Shown piece after piece: positions 39,912 to 53,300 of a DNA stretch of 64,000 nt (positions are counted from its first letter, which is position 1; the number at the start of each line of letters is the position of its first letter). The notes under the pieces are model-generated. The model searched no databases, was not told the origin of the DNA, and saw nothing but the letters and a program-made list of their open reading frames with translations. This DNA is from Paraspadella gotoi (lineage: Eukaryota > Chaetognatha): contig JBJCIZ010000239.1 in the NCBI GenBank assembly GCA_051294375.1, forward strand, positions 2,865,476 to 2,929,475. The letters run 5' to 3'. The position numbers and the translations under genes were made by a program.

Positions 39912-42900
39912 TCAGAAGATTCCAGACCCTCCGATATTTTGATTATTAATCCCGTGGTTCGGCTGAGGCTGATAGTTTTGGGAAAATTCGGTCGATGGAA
40001 CAGCAGGAGGAACGCTGGCGGCAGGATTATACGACGTTGCTCTGAGAAGTATTAGAAACAATAAATATAAATGCAAAACTCCTAAAAGGAATAGGTACCC
40101 TCGCAATATAGTATTTAAAAATTGGGTAAAAACTGTTCCAAAAACCTCACCCCATGTAATCGGACTTGCAATTTGTTGCGTCGAAGGACGGAGGGTAAAA
40201 GGAATTCGGCATCGGACCTCGTGGATAATTCTGGGAAAAAAGTAATAAACATATTTAGCTTAATCATTAATAGCAGCTATTTTGCTTTAAAAATCAGAAC
40301 CTCTCCTCTTACTTCAGGAGCAAAGGGAAGGTTGTAATTCGTCTGATAAGCGGAATTGCCATGCGGCATTCCGGGATTAGAGGCGAATCCCGAATATCCT
40401 TGATTCATGCCGTAAGGCGACATTCCGTTTAGCATCGGCGGTCGAATCATCCCGCCGTACATGGGACTGGCGCTGCGCTGATAATTAAGGTGAGACGGCG
40501 GAAACTGCTGCTGCATCGAAGCGGCGGCAGCTGCGGCGGAGAACATGGACGCCGGCGCCATACTCGGCGCGGGAGGTATGCCGTTGAGCGGCGGGGTAGG
40601 AACTGCTGCCGCGCTTTTCTTAGAGCTTTTTTTCTTGGGTTTCTTTCCGGCGGGAGGAAGGGCGATGGAGGGATTTTTCAACCTGTTGTTACTCGCACAG
40701 TTGTTGTTCGCTGCCAGCTCGCTTAATTTGTCCGCGGCGCTCATCGAGGTGGCGCTCATCGAGGTGGCACCCATAATTGAAGTGTTCCCTAAAATTAAAC
40801 GAAGTTAAACCTTATCATCAACACCAAAGCTTCTATAAAATAAACTATAATCAGTTCTTAAAAATGAGTAAGAAGGTTAACAATCAGAATCACCGAATCA
40901 TACTAACCAGCGGCGTTCGAGCGATTGTTTACGGGCGACGGCGGTTGGGCGATGACCATCTGCATGGCGGAAGGGGCTAATTCTGCGCCACCTTGCGTTG
41001 CCGGAGTTTTTCTGGCCAACTCCTCCAACGGACTCGATTGTGTACCGGTGAAGCTCTCGAAGGCTTTTTGGAAAGAGTTGTTCTGCGAAGATCGAGGAGA
41101 TACTGCGCCAGGATTCCCTGAGGGCTGAGGAGCGACGGACGGTCCTTGCGGCGTTGGAGCGAGGGGGTGAGCTGGACGGGGCGATGTAGAAAGATGAGGG
41201 GATCGAACTGGTTGCGGAGGGTGAGCGAGATGGGCTTGGTGGGTTTGGTACCCAATCTGCGCCTGATGGACGGGAAAGGAGGAACTTTGACCGAAATAAG
41301 TCGGATGTTTCGTTGTCTCCGCAGCAAAGTCCGAGGACGCCGAATCGGGTCGCGTGGAGGCTTCGATGTCGACGGGCGTCGGTCGCGGAGATGAGAGGCG
41401 ATTCGTCGGCTGCGTGGATTTGCTGCGAGGCGGAGGGAACGGTCGTTGGTTGGACGAGGGAAGAGAAGAGACGAGGGCGGCCGAAGACGGTCGACCGGGG
41501 ATTTCGTTCGAGTTCGACGAACGAAAATGGGATGACGACATCGAAGGATGCGTCGGAAGGGGCGATGGCGTGCAGCGAGGCGAAGGCGCTAATTGCGGGG
41601 AATTAGCCAAATTAGGCGAAGGGACCAATCTTGGCGATGGCGCGAGGTGCGGCGACGGCGACGGCGCCAAATGAGGAGATGTCAATTTGGGTGAGGGCGA
41701 GGGTGAGGTAATGAGATTTTGCGTCGCGTGAAAATTGGTCCGAGGTGAAAAGGGACAATTAGGAGACGCCGTCTGGTTCACAGAGGATAACGCGGTATTT
41801 CTAGGAGAATCGGCTCTTGGTTGAGATTGAATAGGATGGTTCCTCATCTTTGAATGGGGTCCGATCATGTTAGGATTAAGCGATTGGCTTGGATAGGAAT
41901 CACTTTTGTGCGAATCGGAAACTGCGGTAGAAATATTTGGTTGAGGATTTTGTTGCGGAATAAGTTGAGTTGGATACTGCTTTTGATGAAGCTTATTTGG
42001 AGGGTTAATTAAGGATAAGTTCTGGTGGGGCATTTGTGCGGTATTTTGATTGGGCATGGGAGCTTTTCGATGGGGCATTGGCGCACCCCCTGGGTGGGGT
42101 AATTGCGAAAAGTTTTGACTGGGCATTGCCGCAGCATTTTGATGGGCCATTTCTAAAGGATTTTGGGAATGCTTTTGAGAAGTATTTTGAAGGTTTAGCG
42201 ACGAATTCGTCCAATGGGGCATTTGCGAAATATTTTGTTGGTGTACTTGAGAGGTATTTTGATGGTCCATTTGCGAGGTTTGATGATAGGACATTGTTGA
42301 AGCATTATGATGGGACAATTGGGAAGGATTCTGATGGGGAATTTGTGAAGTATACTGATAGGGCATTTGTGAAGTACCTTGGTGGGGTATCTGGGAAATA
42401 TTTGAATGAGGAAATCCTCTCATCGGTGTCCTGGCAGGATTATCTGAAGGGCCTCGCGCAGAATTAGTGAGCATCGCAGAAGGGGAATCTCTTCCTTCCA
42501 CAGGAGAGCCAATGGAATCTGTTTTAAGATAGTCCGGAGAAGAACCAAACGGTACACCTACAGACGAAACCCCACTTTTATTAATGTACTTTCGTTTTTC
42601 CTTCGCTGCCGGCGGTTTAAGTCCATCCAAAATTGGATCACCCTTTTTCTTCTTCTTTATTCTCGAATCCAAGTTATCCGTCAGTTTAGTCTTCTCACGT
42701 TCCTCCGCGAGCAAGCTGCTTGAATCGAAGGCTTGACTCGGCGGCGGCCTCATCGCAGGTATTGGCGGCTTTGCCTGGGTAATCGGCGCCGGAGAATTTT
42801 GTATGGCCGACCAACCATCGGCGGCTCCCAAGTTGTTGGCCGAGGGATTTTTAGGATCCGGCATTTCAGCGGGAATAACTCGGGAAGGAGGAAGAGGACC

Positions 42901-44415
42901 GAGCCTCTTCTCCGTAGAGTTATAGGGATTCTGCGTGGGAACTTTCTGCAATTCGAGATTAACCGGTACGTTGTTTGGGTAAGCGACGCTGGGAGGAATC
43001 GTCTGCGTCTTGTCCATGGATAATCTAGTCTTTGGCGCGGGAATTTCGAGCGTCAAAGAGGACGATTTGTTCCTGATCAGAGTCCGTCCGTCCATCATGA
43101 GCGAGGTCGGACGAGAGGGGTTGGGTTGAGGCGGTGGGGGAGCGAGTATAACGTCCAATTCGTCGTGAATGTCTTTGAGAGCGTCGACGGTTTGACTCTG
43201 ATCATTTAGTTGATGATAACCCTCATTGGGTTTGAGCACTTCTCTCAAAACGTCATAATCGGATGGAATCGTCGGCGTCGTCGATTCTCGTTTCACCGAG
43301 ACGGAAGAGGCGGAACCAGAGGCGGAGGGAGGCGTTTCGGATTTTGAGACATCGACGAAGAAAGACGCAAAGGAGTCGGGAAAACAAGTTGGTTTGACGT
43401 CCAATTGCGCTTGGCCAGAGTCGATGGCCTGAGTCGGAGTCACTTCGTCCGTCGTCGAAGAAGTCGGACGAGTTGGGGAAGTGAAAAACGGATTACGAAT
43501 CGGATCTTCTTTCGCGGCGACGGGAGATTCGGGAGTCGAAGAAGATACAGTGGGGACTCCGCCGGAGAAGCCGACGGTGGTCGTAGAACATGGAACCGAG
43601 GACGACTGTTCAGGGGCGCAAGTTCGGTTCGGGGTGGGCGCGAATTCGGTGGAATGGATGGGGCTTGATTGCTGCGCAGGATTACTGGTGTAATTAGAGA
43701 AGGCGGCGTTGGGATTGCTGCAAGTCGACAAAGGTCGGGAGGGGCTTTGATGTCCGGCTGATGACGCGGAACCTATGCTGGATGGGCGAGCTTGTTGACC
43801 TCCGGCCATGAGTTGGGAAGTTTTAGAGTTCGTCTCGGAAACGGGCAAAACACCTCCAGAAGGACACTGCAGACAGCAAGATTGCTGAGATGATTGATGC
43901 ATAGCGTGGTGCATAGAAGATGGCTCCGACGTTTGCGGAGATTGGGCCAGAGCATACTGATTCATTTGCGGCAGTTGCTGCATAGGCGTATGCATTGATC
44001 CCATTTGGTTGAGCATGGGTTGAGTATGTTGCAAATTATTTTGCACAGGAGAATGCATAGGGGCGCTCATACTCTGCATCCCAGAGTGATAACTGTTGTT
44101 ATATCTAATGGGAACTTGCGGTCTTTGCGCCGAATTCTGATAGGGCATATTGTACCCTGGGTAATGTGGCGTGGAAGCACTGCCGGCCATTGGATACCCA
44201 CCGGACGGCGTCCCCATTTGAGGATAGTTTTGCATCATGTTCGGGTTATACGGAGCATTATTCTGCATCCGCGGATTTCCTGAAGCATAATTCAAGTTGC
44301 TCGGCGAATGATTCATTCCAGGATGAAACGAGTTCGACATGTCCACTGATTGATTAAGGTTGTTATGAGGATACATTGACGGACCAAATGGGGCCGGTTG
44401 GCCGTCAGGTCCCAT
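39912..44415 (-). CDS. Large Pro/Gln/Ser/Asn-rich nuclear-type protein, family not recognised
   Basis: Four exons (44415-40908, 40788-40313, 40230-40151, 40041-39912) join in phase to about 1,397 residues from the first in-frame ATG. Composition is strongly biased to Pro, Ser, Gln, Asn and Met, as in intrinsically disordered transcription coregulators. Basic patches (KKKKKGD, KEKRKYINK, KKPKKKSSKK) could be nuclear signals. Residues about 645-800 hold imperfect SQMPHQNT-like octapeptide repeats; further on is a series of LAPSP/SP repeats. A short amphipathic segment VDALKDIHDELDVIL stands out in otherwise disordered sequence. I see no folded domain. Candidates such as BCL9-, BICRA- or mastermind-like coactivators are guesses. 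The start lies 158 bases after the TRMT10 stop. Confidence 0.75.
42000..42480 (-). repeat. Coding minisatellite: imperfect octapeptide repeats
   Basis: Within the Pro/Gln/Ser-rich gene. Units such as SQMPHQN, SQIPHQN, STMSYHQ, SQMDHQN, SQVHQQN and AQMPHQN recur roughly every 8 residues (24 bases). Confidence 0.8.
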
Positions 44416-44573
44416 TCCGTTGGAAATATCCAGCAGGATCACCGAAACAAAAGATCATTGACAATACTTATACCTGTAAAAAAGAACATTTTGTAACAAG
44501 AACTGTAAAGGTCAAATTTTATAATGGTTGTACCAATTTGATAAATAAATAACAATTCAAACTAAAGAACCGG

Positions 44574-46520
44574 TTAACTACTCTTCACAACGAAACCTTT
44601 CCTGACGGGAACATTTTCCATCAAGGCAGTTTTCCAATCTCCCGTATCAAATACGCGTAACAAAATGTCGAATACTTGATTTATGGTTAAAACGCTGCTG
44701 AAACTCGTTCCCGCTCGAGATTCTGCCGAACTTTTATCCATGAATTCCCGAATTGGTAGACGAGCCGATTCGATATTCCAAGCACGAGATTTGGTGAGCA
44801 TTAAGTTTTTGGTGACCGACTCGTCGACCAAACCGCCAAGGATGTAAACTTTAGACGATGACACTTCCGTCAAAACGTTCGCACTAGTGGTTTCGCAAAG
44901 AGTATGAATTCCTCGTTTTTATAAGTTAAAATCTCTATCTCTCTGTATTCTTGTATACGTATATATTTACCTGTCCGGAGTCAAAACAACCAAGTTGAAG
45001 GCCAATCCCAGAGATGAGTACAATTCGATTGGATTTAGATCGGATTTTCCCAAGAGACATTCGTGGAATCCTTTAAACTTAGATTCCAGCTGCTCCAACA
45101 TCAAAGAGCCTCGACCCAATCCACAAAGATCCACTCTCGCGGGCGTGTCTCTTTTTTTGTTCGATCCGTAGACCCTCATGACCTGAACGGCCAAGCGACC
45201 CATTTCCTTGTGGGTCATGTGCTCGCGTCCGAAGCTAAGATCCAACGCGACTTTCAAAACCTTTCTGGCTTCGTCATTCTCCATGGATTTTTTCAAGTTG
45301 CTCCTCACTCGAATTCGCGCGGAATTTTGCTCTTCGACTCGTCGCGATTTCGCGGGAGGAAAATCGGGGGGAAAAGACGAGTTTCTCTTTCGCGAAGATT
45401 CAGTCGTTTCTTCTTCGCTATTCGAACGTTCGGACTGACGCGTTTCGTTATCCTTTTCCCTCATTATTCTCTTCAACCTTCGAATCTCTTTCTTACGCCG
45501 ACGATTCTCCTTCAACTTGGTCCTCTTTAGCCGAAATCGTTCCTCCTTCGACCCAGATTTCGACGCGAATCGTGAAGAGTCGTCCCGCCCGAATAACTCT
45601 TCCTCTGCTCGACAAATGAGCGAGGGATCCCTTTTATCGAGTTTTCTCAGTCCGTCCATCGATTCGGACAAGACGGTAAGTATTTCTTCTTCGGTGGAGG
45701 AAGCGGAGAGCTTCGCGATCGAATCGGAAAAGAAAGGCGGAGAATTTCTCAGAAAACTGGAAATCAAAGTCAGGGTTTCTACGAGAATGTCCGGACAATT
45801 TCGGAGACGGGGGATGATCTCGGCGACGTTCTCGAGCAGCTCGTCCAGGACGACCACAGACTTTGAATCGGAAAACACCCCCGGATTCTTTTCTGCGACG
45901 CGAGATTCAATTACCACCCCATTGGCCAAAGTCTGGCGACCGCAGTTCCACACTTCTTTGTTCGTCAAAACGTTTGCGGTGACGAAAAGGGGAATGTTTT
46001 TTGGGGCAAGGTTGAGCGAAAGGGCGCGGAGCAAATCGAATTCTTGATACAGGTCACGACGATGTAATGAACTGGCGAGATCCCCGCAAAAAGATAAAGA
46101 GACGAAACCGATCGGAGACGCTAAGGCTCGAAATTTAGTTTCGTTTTTGACAATAAACCGAGAGTCCTGGAAATCGTAATCGTCCGCTTCGATCGTCAAA
46201 TCTAAGCCGAGATTTGGGAAATCTGAAGAAACCGATCTCTCGGTAATTGCTAACTCGACCTTCTCGTTGAGCGCGGGCGAAATTCGGTGGAGGGAGTCGC
46301 GGATCGTCACTAATTCTTTATTATCCAAAGTTACAAAAATCTTTTGAAAATCTCCCAACAAATCGATCCAGTTCGAATCGTTCAAAAAATTATTTAAGTC
46401 TCTTTTTATCCAAATTCCATTGGCGCCGAAGCGGAAGGCAATGAGAGCCAACGCAAAAGTTTTCGCCGAATGATCCGCCGCGAGAAATATTCTCAAAGGG
46501 CAACGACCTTCGCCGGCCAT
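44574..46520 (-). CDS. TRMT10-like tRNA (guanine-9 N1) methyltransferase with long N-terminal extension
   Basis: TRMT10 enzymes methylate N1 of purine 9 in tRNA with a SPOUT fold. Two exons (46520-44971 and 44883-44574) join in phase to 619 residues. The C-terminal SPOUT region (about 405-605) shows ALDLSFGREHMTHKEMGRL, then VVLTPDSANVL, VYILGGLVDE and DWKTALMENVPVRKG, matching family motifs including the Asp near the active site. A basic Lys/Arg-rich helix precedes it. Residues 1-330 are not part of known TRMT10s: an alternating helix/strand pattern beginning RIFLAADHSAKTFALALIAF, which I cannot assign. The ATG follows a 32-T tract and acceptor-like GTAG, implying a 5' leader exon or trans-splice site. 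Confidence 0.83.
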
Positions 46521-46530
46521 GATGCCTCTA

Positions 46531-46565
<35 letters not shown>

Positions 46566-47323
46566 GAAGGGAAATTTACAAAAAACTTTTAATGCGGAGA
46601 GAAAAAGCATGAAATATTACAAATTTAAAACTATTTTAATAGTGTCATAGTCAAAAACCAAACAAATATTCATTTGACTTTGCAGTCTTACAAAAAAACA
46701 ACGAAAAAAATTAAATCTGTAACGTGCAGAAGTGAAATGATTAAAAAATGAAAAAACTACGAAGTTGTTATATTTTAGCTTAGTAATTTATAGCTTTTCC
46801 AGTCCTCGTTCCCTTTATTAAAATCTCAATGATCTTCATAATGTTCTTCCTAAAAGTTTTCAAACATCCTTAAAAGTACATATATATGAGTTTAATAAGT
46901 TTAATAAGCTTACTATGTATTCAATATTCAATCTGGGTTTTATTCTTGAATTCTAGACTAAATTTTTCGTTTTATCTCGTTATTTCATTCATCTTTCCGA
47001 AATATCCTAAAGTTAAATACATTTTTTTTCGTAAGACTGTATTACCAATGAATAAAAAAAACAAAGGAAAGTAAATGAGCAAAATCGTGCTTTTCTATCG
47101 CGGTTTCCATAGATCGACTAAAAATAGAAACATAAGCATGAAAATTAACTCCTTTTTTAATTCTCACGGATATCTGTGAAACTTTTCTCGTAATAAATAA
47201 ACCAAACGAGGTTTCACATAAAAAAAAAAAAAAAAATGAAAAGCCTATGTAAGGTGGTGACTTTGTAAAAAATCGAGCTATAAAAACCGAGGGGCAAATA
47301 AAAATTCACTCTCGATACCATCA
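46521..47323. other. Intergenic between RBM12-like and TRMT10-like genes
   Basis: AT-rich. Holds the RBM12 3' flank and the TRMT10 leader; the A32 run (46532-46563) is noted separately. No gene seen. Confidence 0.5.
46532..46563 (+). repeat. A32 homopolymer (T32 polypyrimidine tract on coding strand)
   Basis: An uninterrupted run of 32 A immediately upstream (coding sense) of the TRMT10 start exon, followed by GTAG|AGGC. It acts as, or replaces, a polypyrimidine tract. Its exact length is probably unreliable. Confidence 0.85.
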
Positions 47324-50300
47324 CTAACGCTGCAACGAGTTGATGCCATCGATCATTTGCGCCTTAGAGACTTGCGTCAACTTGACGGCATGTCCGTTGA
47401 GTTTGCTCCTGGTAGCGACGGCGGCGTTGCAGTCTTTGAAATGGTTGAACTCGACGTGAACGGTGGCGAGGCCGCCGCCGGTGTTGTGGATGTGAATCCC
47501 GTTGCTGCTGACCGAGAGGCCGTCGAAGAAGTCCAGCAAGTCCGCGTGGGAGACGTCCTCTGGCGCCGAGTCTATTCGCACGCAGGTCGGCCAAGCGGGA
47601 GGAGAGGCCGTCGGCAGCGGCGGGCCGGAAGGAGCGGAAATCATGGGCGGCGCCGGAAACGATCCGGCCCTGTCGGGATTCAACGGCGGCGCCGCGCGGG
47701 CCGGGGAATTATTGCTCAGCATGGAGCCGGGAATCGGAGGACCAGAGGGAGCCATTTGCATGGGAGGACGAGGAATTCCCGACCCCATGACCCCGAAACC
47801 GGAACCGGAGGGATTTAGAGGCGGAGGCTTTAGAGGGAAGTCGAGAGATTGCTGTTGCGATTGGAGAGGCTCCATGATTCGATTTTCTGGACTCACAACG
47901 GCGACTGGCTTGCTGTTATCATGCGACCAATCAAAGCCTGGGTGTTCGGATTGATGAGGCTGCCGAAATAAAACGGTAAGTGTTATAAAGAAAAACTAGC
48001 GTAAAAAAAGTTGGGACAACTTTAGACAAACTTGTTGCAAAGCGATGCCTAAAGGTCTGAATGGCTGCGATGGAAGAGGGCGTGGGGACGAAGGTTTGGA
48101 TAAATTAGCGTCGTAAGAACGGCCCGTCCGAACTTCCTCGAGTTTGGTGGCGATGTCGCGAACGGGAATATCCTCTATCGAGACGCGATACTTGTCCATC
48201 AACATTCGACCTTCGTAAGCGAACGTTTGACAATAACTGGGGGAATTATAGAAATTGTAAAATTAGTATTAATTTCTTCAAAACTAAGCTTAAATTTCTA
48301 GCGAATCAAGCGACTCACGTGGCGTAATCGTTGATTTCGACAAATGCCTTCCCGTTGGTCGTAGTCCCCTGCTTCCAGACAACCCTGATCTGCCCAGGCT
48401 TGATCCCCAATTCTCCGAAGAAGTCGGCGATGCGATGCTGAGCCACAAGCCCGTCGATCCCGCTCATCATGATGGCGTACTTGTTCGACTGGTTCATGGG
48501 AGCGCATTTGGGCGATCGGTTGACGCCGATGGGAGGCGGTTCCTTCGACATGACGTCGGGCGGAGGCGTGGCGGTGGGCCGAGCGGGCGACGGCAAAAGA
48601 ACGTGCGGGAGTCGAGGATCGCCGGCGTCGTTGGCGGCTTCGTCGGTGAATTCGTTGGCCGACGGATCGACCGACGGATTGACGGGCGCGTTAGACTCCC
48701 TCTTCTCTTTACTATCGCCTCGACGAGGTCGGTCGTCTTTTCTTCCATCGTAGCGTCGCCTTTCGTCGTCTCTCTTGTCCTTTCGATCTCGATCCCCGCC
48801 GCGACCGCGAGGACTCCTGTCCTTTCGCGGACTTCTCTCTCGGGAACGCGATCGCGGCCGCGGGGAACGCGAGGATTTTCGATCGCGAGAACGAGATCGT
48901 CTCCGACGAGGACTTCGCTCGTCTCTGGAAGAACCCCATTTGACATCCGCGCTTCGATCTCCGCCTCTTCCTCCTCTTCCTCGTCTCTTGTCCTTACGCC
49001 TCTCCGCGGATCTTTCGCGACTTCGACGCCGCTGCTGCGACTGCTGCGACGGCAGAGGCGGCGGCGGCGCCTTTGGAACGACAAAGGTTCGAATTTCCGG
49101 AGCGAATCCTTCCAGGTATTCTTTGTACCTACGTTATGATGAAATAATAATAAAAAATACAAATTTAAGATCTTCCGAGAACATAATCCTCCGCGAAGCA
49201 AACTGTACCAAATGTCATCGGCGTTGAGTTCGGATTTGAGGGGATGCTTGATTCGGAAAAACTGTTCGGATTTGATGCTCTTGAGCGCATCTTCGAACTG
49301 ATAGCGAACGATGCGGTAAATGTCTATTGTTTTGCGCCAGAAAGGTTGCCTGTCTTTAGCGAGGGCCTCGTCTAATGACGGTTTGCCTGGGAAAATATTT
49401 CACGAATGACTACGGGGTGGCGCGAGGGGGGGGGAGAAACTGTTTGGGACGATAACTACCACCTGTTTTGAAGTAAATAATATCATACAAACGTTATTCG
49501 TTATTTACGCGCAGCTCACCCTGTAACTCGGCAATAAACTGATAAGTGGAGTCATTTCCAGGCGGTGAGGGAAGTTTGTGAACGTTAAGCGGTTCAGCCT
49601 TGGCCAAAAATTCCGAAACGTCTTTATCGGTGGCGTCCGACGGGGCATTGCGAATGTGAACGAAGAAATGCTGGGGCAAGGGACCTGCGGTTACAAAAAA
49701 AAAATTATGACTAAATATACTGAAGTCGAAACTAAAATATCATTTAAGCATCGCTAAAATCCACAGCTAACTTTCTCGACGTCCTTATCTCTCTTTGTTA
49801 GAATAGATTCAGGGTCGTCGTCATGAGATGCAGCACCCAGGCAAATTTTGTCATATTGAAAACTAACCCTCTTTCCTCTCCACTTCGTAAGCGGCGCCGT
49901 TCTCGTTGGCCTCTAAAAACTCCTCGAACTGCTGCTCCGTGATCCTGAAAACCTCGGACGTTCTCTGCACAAGTCTGGATCCGAGGACGGCCTCCATCCC
50001 TTCGTTGACTTTAGCTTCGGATATGAATTCGAGGAGGACGACGTCGTGGGCAAAGTCTCGCCTCTTGTGCAGCAGACGAACTCCGTCCTCGATGAGATTG
50101 GAGTCGCCAACGACTCGACGAATGTCTTTGCGGCTCACGTCGTGATGAGGCCGCACCACGACGGCCAACCAACGCAGCTGCGACGGTGACGCCGCCGACG
50201 GCGGAGAAAAGAACCGCCCGTTGATGGCGCCCGGGGGTGGACCGATGGGCGGGGGACCGGAAGGAGGGGGTCCCGACGGAGGTGGAGGACCGGAGGGAGG

Positions 50301-53300
50301 TACGGGAAAACGATTTCCCATAGGAGGACCACCGAGATTGGGGTTAGACGGTAAAAGCCCGGGAACGCCGGGTCTCATGCCTCGAGGGGGAGCGCTGAGA
50401 AGGGGCTGTTTCTGACCGGGTCGGGGAAGGCCCGAAGGAGGCATGTTGTGGGGCACGGGTCCTCGGAGATTCATGGGGCTGAAATTCGGTTTATTATGAG
50501 GTCCACCCTCGGGACCCATTGGCGGGAACCTTTCCGGTCTTGGGCCCACAGGGGGCGCGAAACTTCTATTTTGTCCCACCATTGACGCCGAGGGGCCTCT
50601 GGAATCTGGACCCATCATGGATTTGGTTTGGGGACTCTCGGCCCGCTCCGCGTTTTCTTCGGTCGGGCGCGTCCCATGCATCGAGTGTAGCCTGGCTTCT
50701 TCCTCCTTCAGCACATGAATGGGCGGTCGTTCGATCCGAAGGTAAGGATGTTTATTTTGAAATGCCTCCTGCACTTCGGTGAATTGGCGTTCCAATATTT
50801 GGAAGCAATTGACCCGACGGCCTTGCCAGACATCGCCACTCCGAGAACACAACGCCGACACGTCGCTTTCGTTCAGAAGCTCCATGACGAAACTTCCATT
50901 CGTTTTTCCGACCATGCCGAAGCAAGGATAGACTCCGCGAGGCCCTTGGGGAATGCCATCCAGAAACTGAAAAGATTTAATCAATATTTTTACTTTTGAA
51001 TTAACCAATTTGGGATAATTATTAATTAATGAATAGTTGTACTTAAATACACAAATACCTCAAGAACGCCTTGATACTCCGTATGCCAATCCATATTGAC
51101 GATGGCGCAAAAGTATCCACCCTGTCGATTTATTTGACCAGAATCCCCGGATTTTCTGTCGGAGGACACGGTCGAACTGTCGTGGGCCGCCGAATTAGAC
51201 GACGCCACGATTGGTTTGGATTTCGGCCCGGGACCGGAGGAAGACGCCGAGTAATTGAAGGGTTTTTCGAAGAGTACATCGAAAGGGTTAGCCTTTGGCG
51301 GCGCGATGGAAGTTTTGGGAAAGGCGGACATTGCCGACGACCCCTGAGAAGGACGGTCGAGATCGTGATTAACGTCGAAACTTTGTGGGAAATTATCCTT
51401 GGGCGGAATCTTGGCTCGATTCTTCTCGTAGTCGAAGAACTTTGGATCCGGAGGCTGATCGACCTCGTCAAAGTCGGGTTGCGTCGGTGCTGACGCCGGA
51501 GCGGGCGTGTCCGAGTCGTGATTAGGCCGAGAACGAGGGTCCGCCAGGGCGCGTTCGCCGGGCGGCGGGAAGAAGCGTCGATGCGCGAGTCGAGGATCAG
51601 CATTGAGGCGACGACCGTTGGCCTCGGGCGGAGTGCCCCGAGAGGCGGGGGGTACTTCGCCCTTAAATTTAGGATTCATCAAGGCGGAATTTCTCTGATC
51701 GGAGTCGCGAGAATCTTCGTTCGACGCCGGCGGGCGATTCCACGGGTTCGTCGGTGGATTCTCGAGCACCTTGTCGACGGGCCGCGGACCCGAAGACGGC
51801 GGCGCCTGTTCGTTTCCGCGATCGTGTCGATAAGAATCGGGCGAGGTGGAATCGAAGGTGGGCGCGGTGCCGAATCCGATCGAGCTGTTTCGATCGCCGA
51901 CTCGATGAGGTTGGCTTTGGAACGGATTCGTCTCGGAGGCGGCGCCCTGGCGATTATCCCAGGCGGAAGGCGTCGTCGGAGCTTGATACCGAGATCGATG
52001 TCGGGGATCGTTTTCGCTCGAATGCGGGGGGAAGTTTAACACTTTATGTTGCGGCGTTGGTGGTTGGTGTTGTTGGTGTTGTTGCGGCAGCACTTGCGGC
52101 GGAAGCTGCGTCGGCACCGGCGTAGGAACGGGCGTTGGAATTGAAATCGGCCCCGCCTTCTTGGCTTCCATTTCGGGACCGGAAAAAGTCGGAATAACGC
52201 CCATCGTCTGCAGAGCCTTAAGCGCCTCTTCCGCTTTGGCCATGATGGTTGCGTCGGAAGATTTGCCCGGCGTTGAGGCCGGATTGCCGACGCGGTTTCC
52301 CATATCGTCGGAATATTGATCTGAACCGGGATAGTTGGCGACGGACCGATTACCGTAGGCCCCTTGGTTCTGCTGTTTGTGGTGCTTTTCGGACGCCGTC
52401 CATGACTGCGAGTCTTTGGAATCTCTTTGAGTCCCGAATCCGTCTTCCCGCGAGGGACTCCTCTTCCTCTTTCCCTCCTCTTCCCGTTTACGCTCCGTCG
52501 GTCCCGACGTCAACGTCGGGGTTCCCAATTTCTCGCGGGCGGTTTGGATCACGAGTCGCATCTCGTTTTTGCTGCTCAGCATTAACCTGGTAATTGCGAG
52601 GTGTGAAGAAGAATCGTGAAAGGATAATTCACAATGTCTTAGTATGAACACCTGGAACAACTTTTACCTCACGGGTTTTCCATGAAGCTCCTGATCGGTC
52701 ATCTGCATGGCGCGTCTGGCGTCTTCGTCGGTGGAGAAGGCGATGAAGGCGTCGCCATTTTCTCCGCCAACAATGTGAACGCCTCCGTCGGGAATAAGAA
52801 GACCCTGGGTGGTTATGTCGGGCAAATTTTGGTTTAATGTTTAGCAGAATAATTTGTGGTTCATTTCAAATGAGATTGAGTTCTTCAATCTCATTTACAT
52901 ATTGTAGTAGTTTAGACCATTTCTCATATCTTTTGATACAGTTTTCATAATAGTCTTATTTTACGGTTTTAGCAATAGTTTTAATGATTTAGTTTTCCAA
53001 TTATTATTCAAATATTTCATAGTAGTATTGTCGCGTTATAAATGGAAGTATTTTTCTTGTTCTGGGAGACTGGCTCATGTTTGATAGAAGATTGTTATTG
53101 TCAAAGGCCTAGCTATTAATCAGCTAGGATTTCAGGGTCGGTCTGAACCACTTAGCTTACCACTTATAATATAATAACTATTATGTATCTTGTGTAATAT
53201 TAATAATGTTAAGTTAATACAATAAATAATGTAATTAACCACTATTGCTTCTCTTTATATTAATTCTTAAACATTATCAAGTAGAACAGCAAGAAGAACA

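Noticed and set aside
42036-42467. Plus-strand open frame with repeated YFDG-like units
   Set aside because: It is the complement of the octapeptide repeat array of the minus-strand gene.
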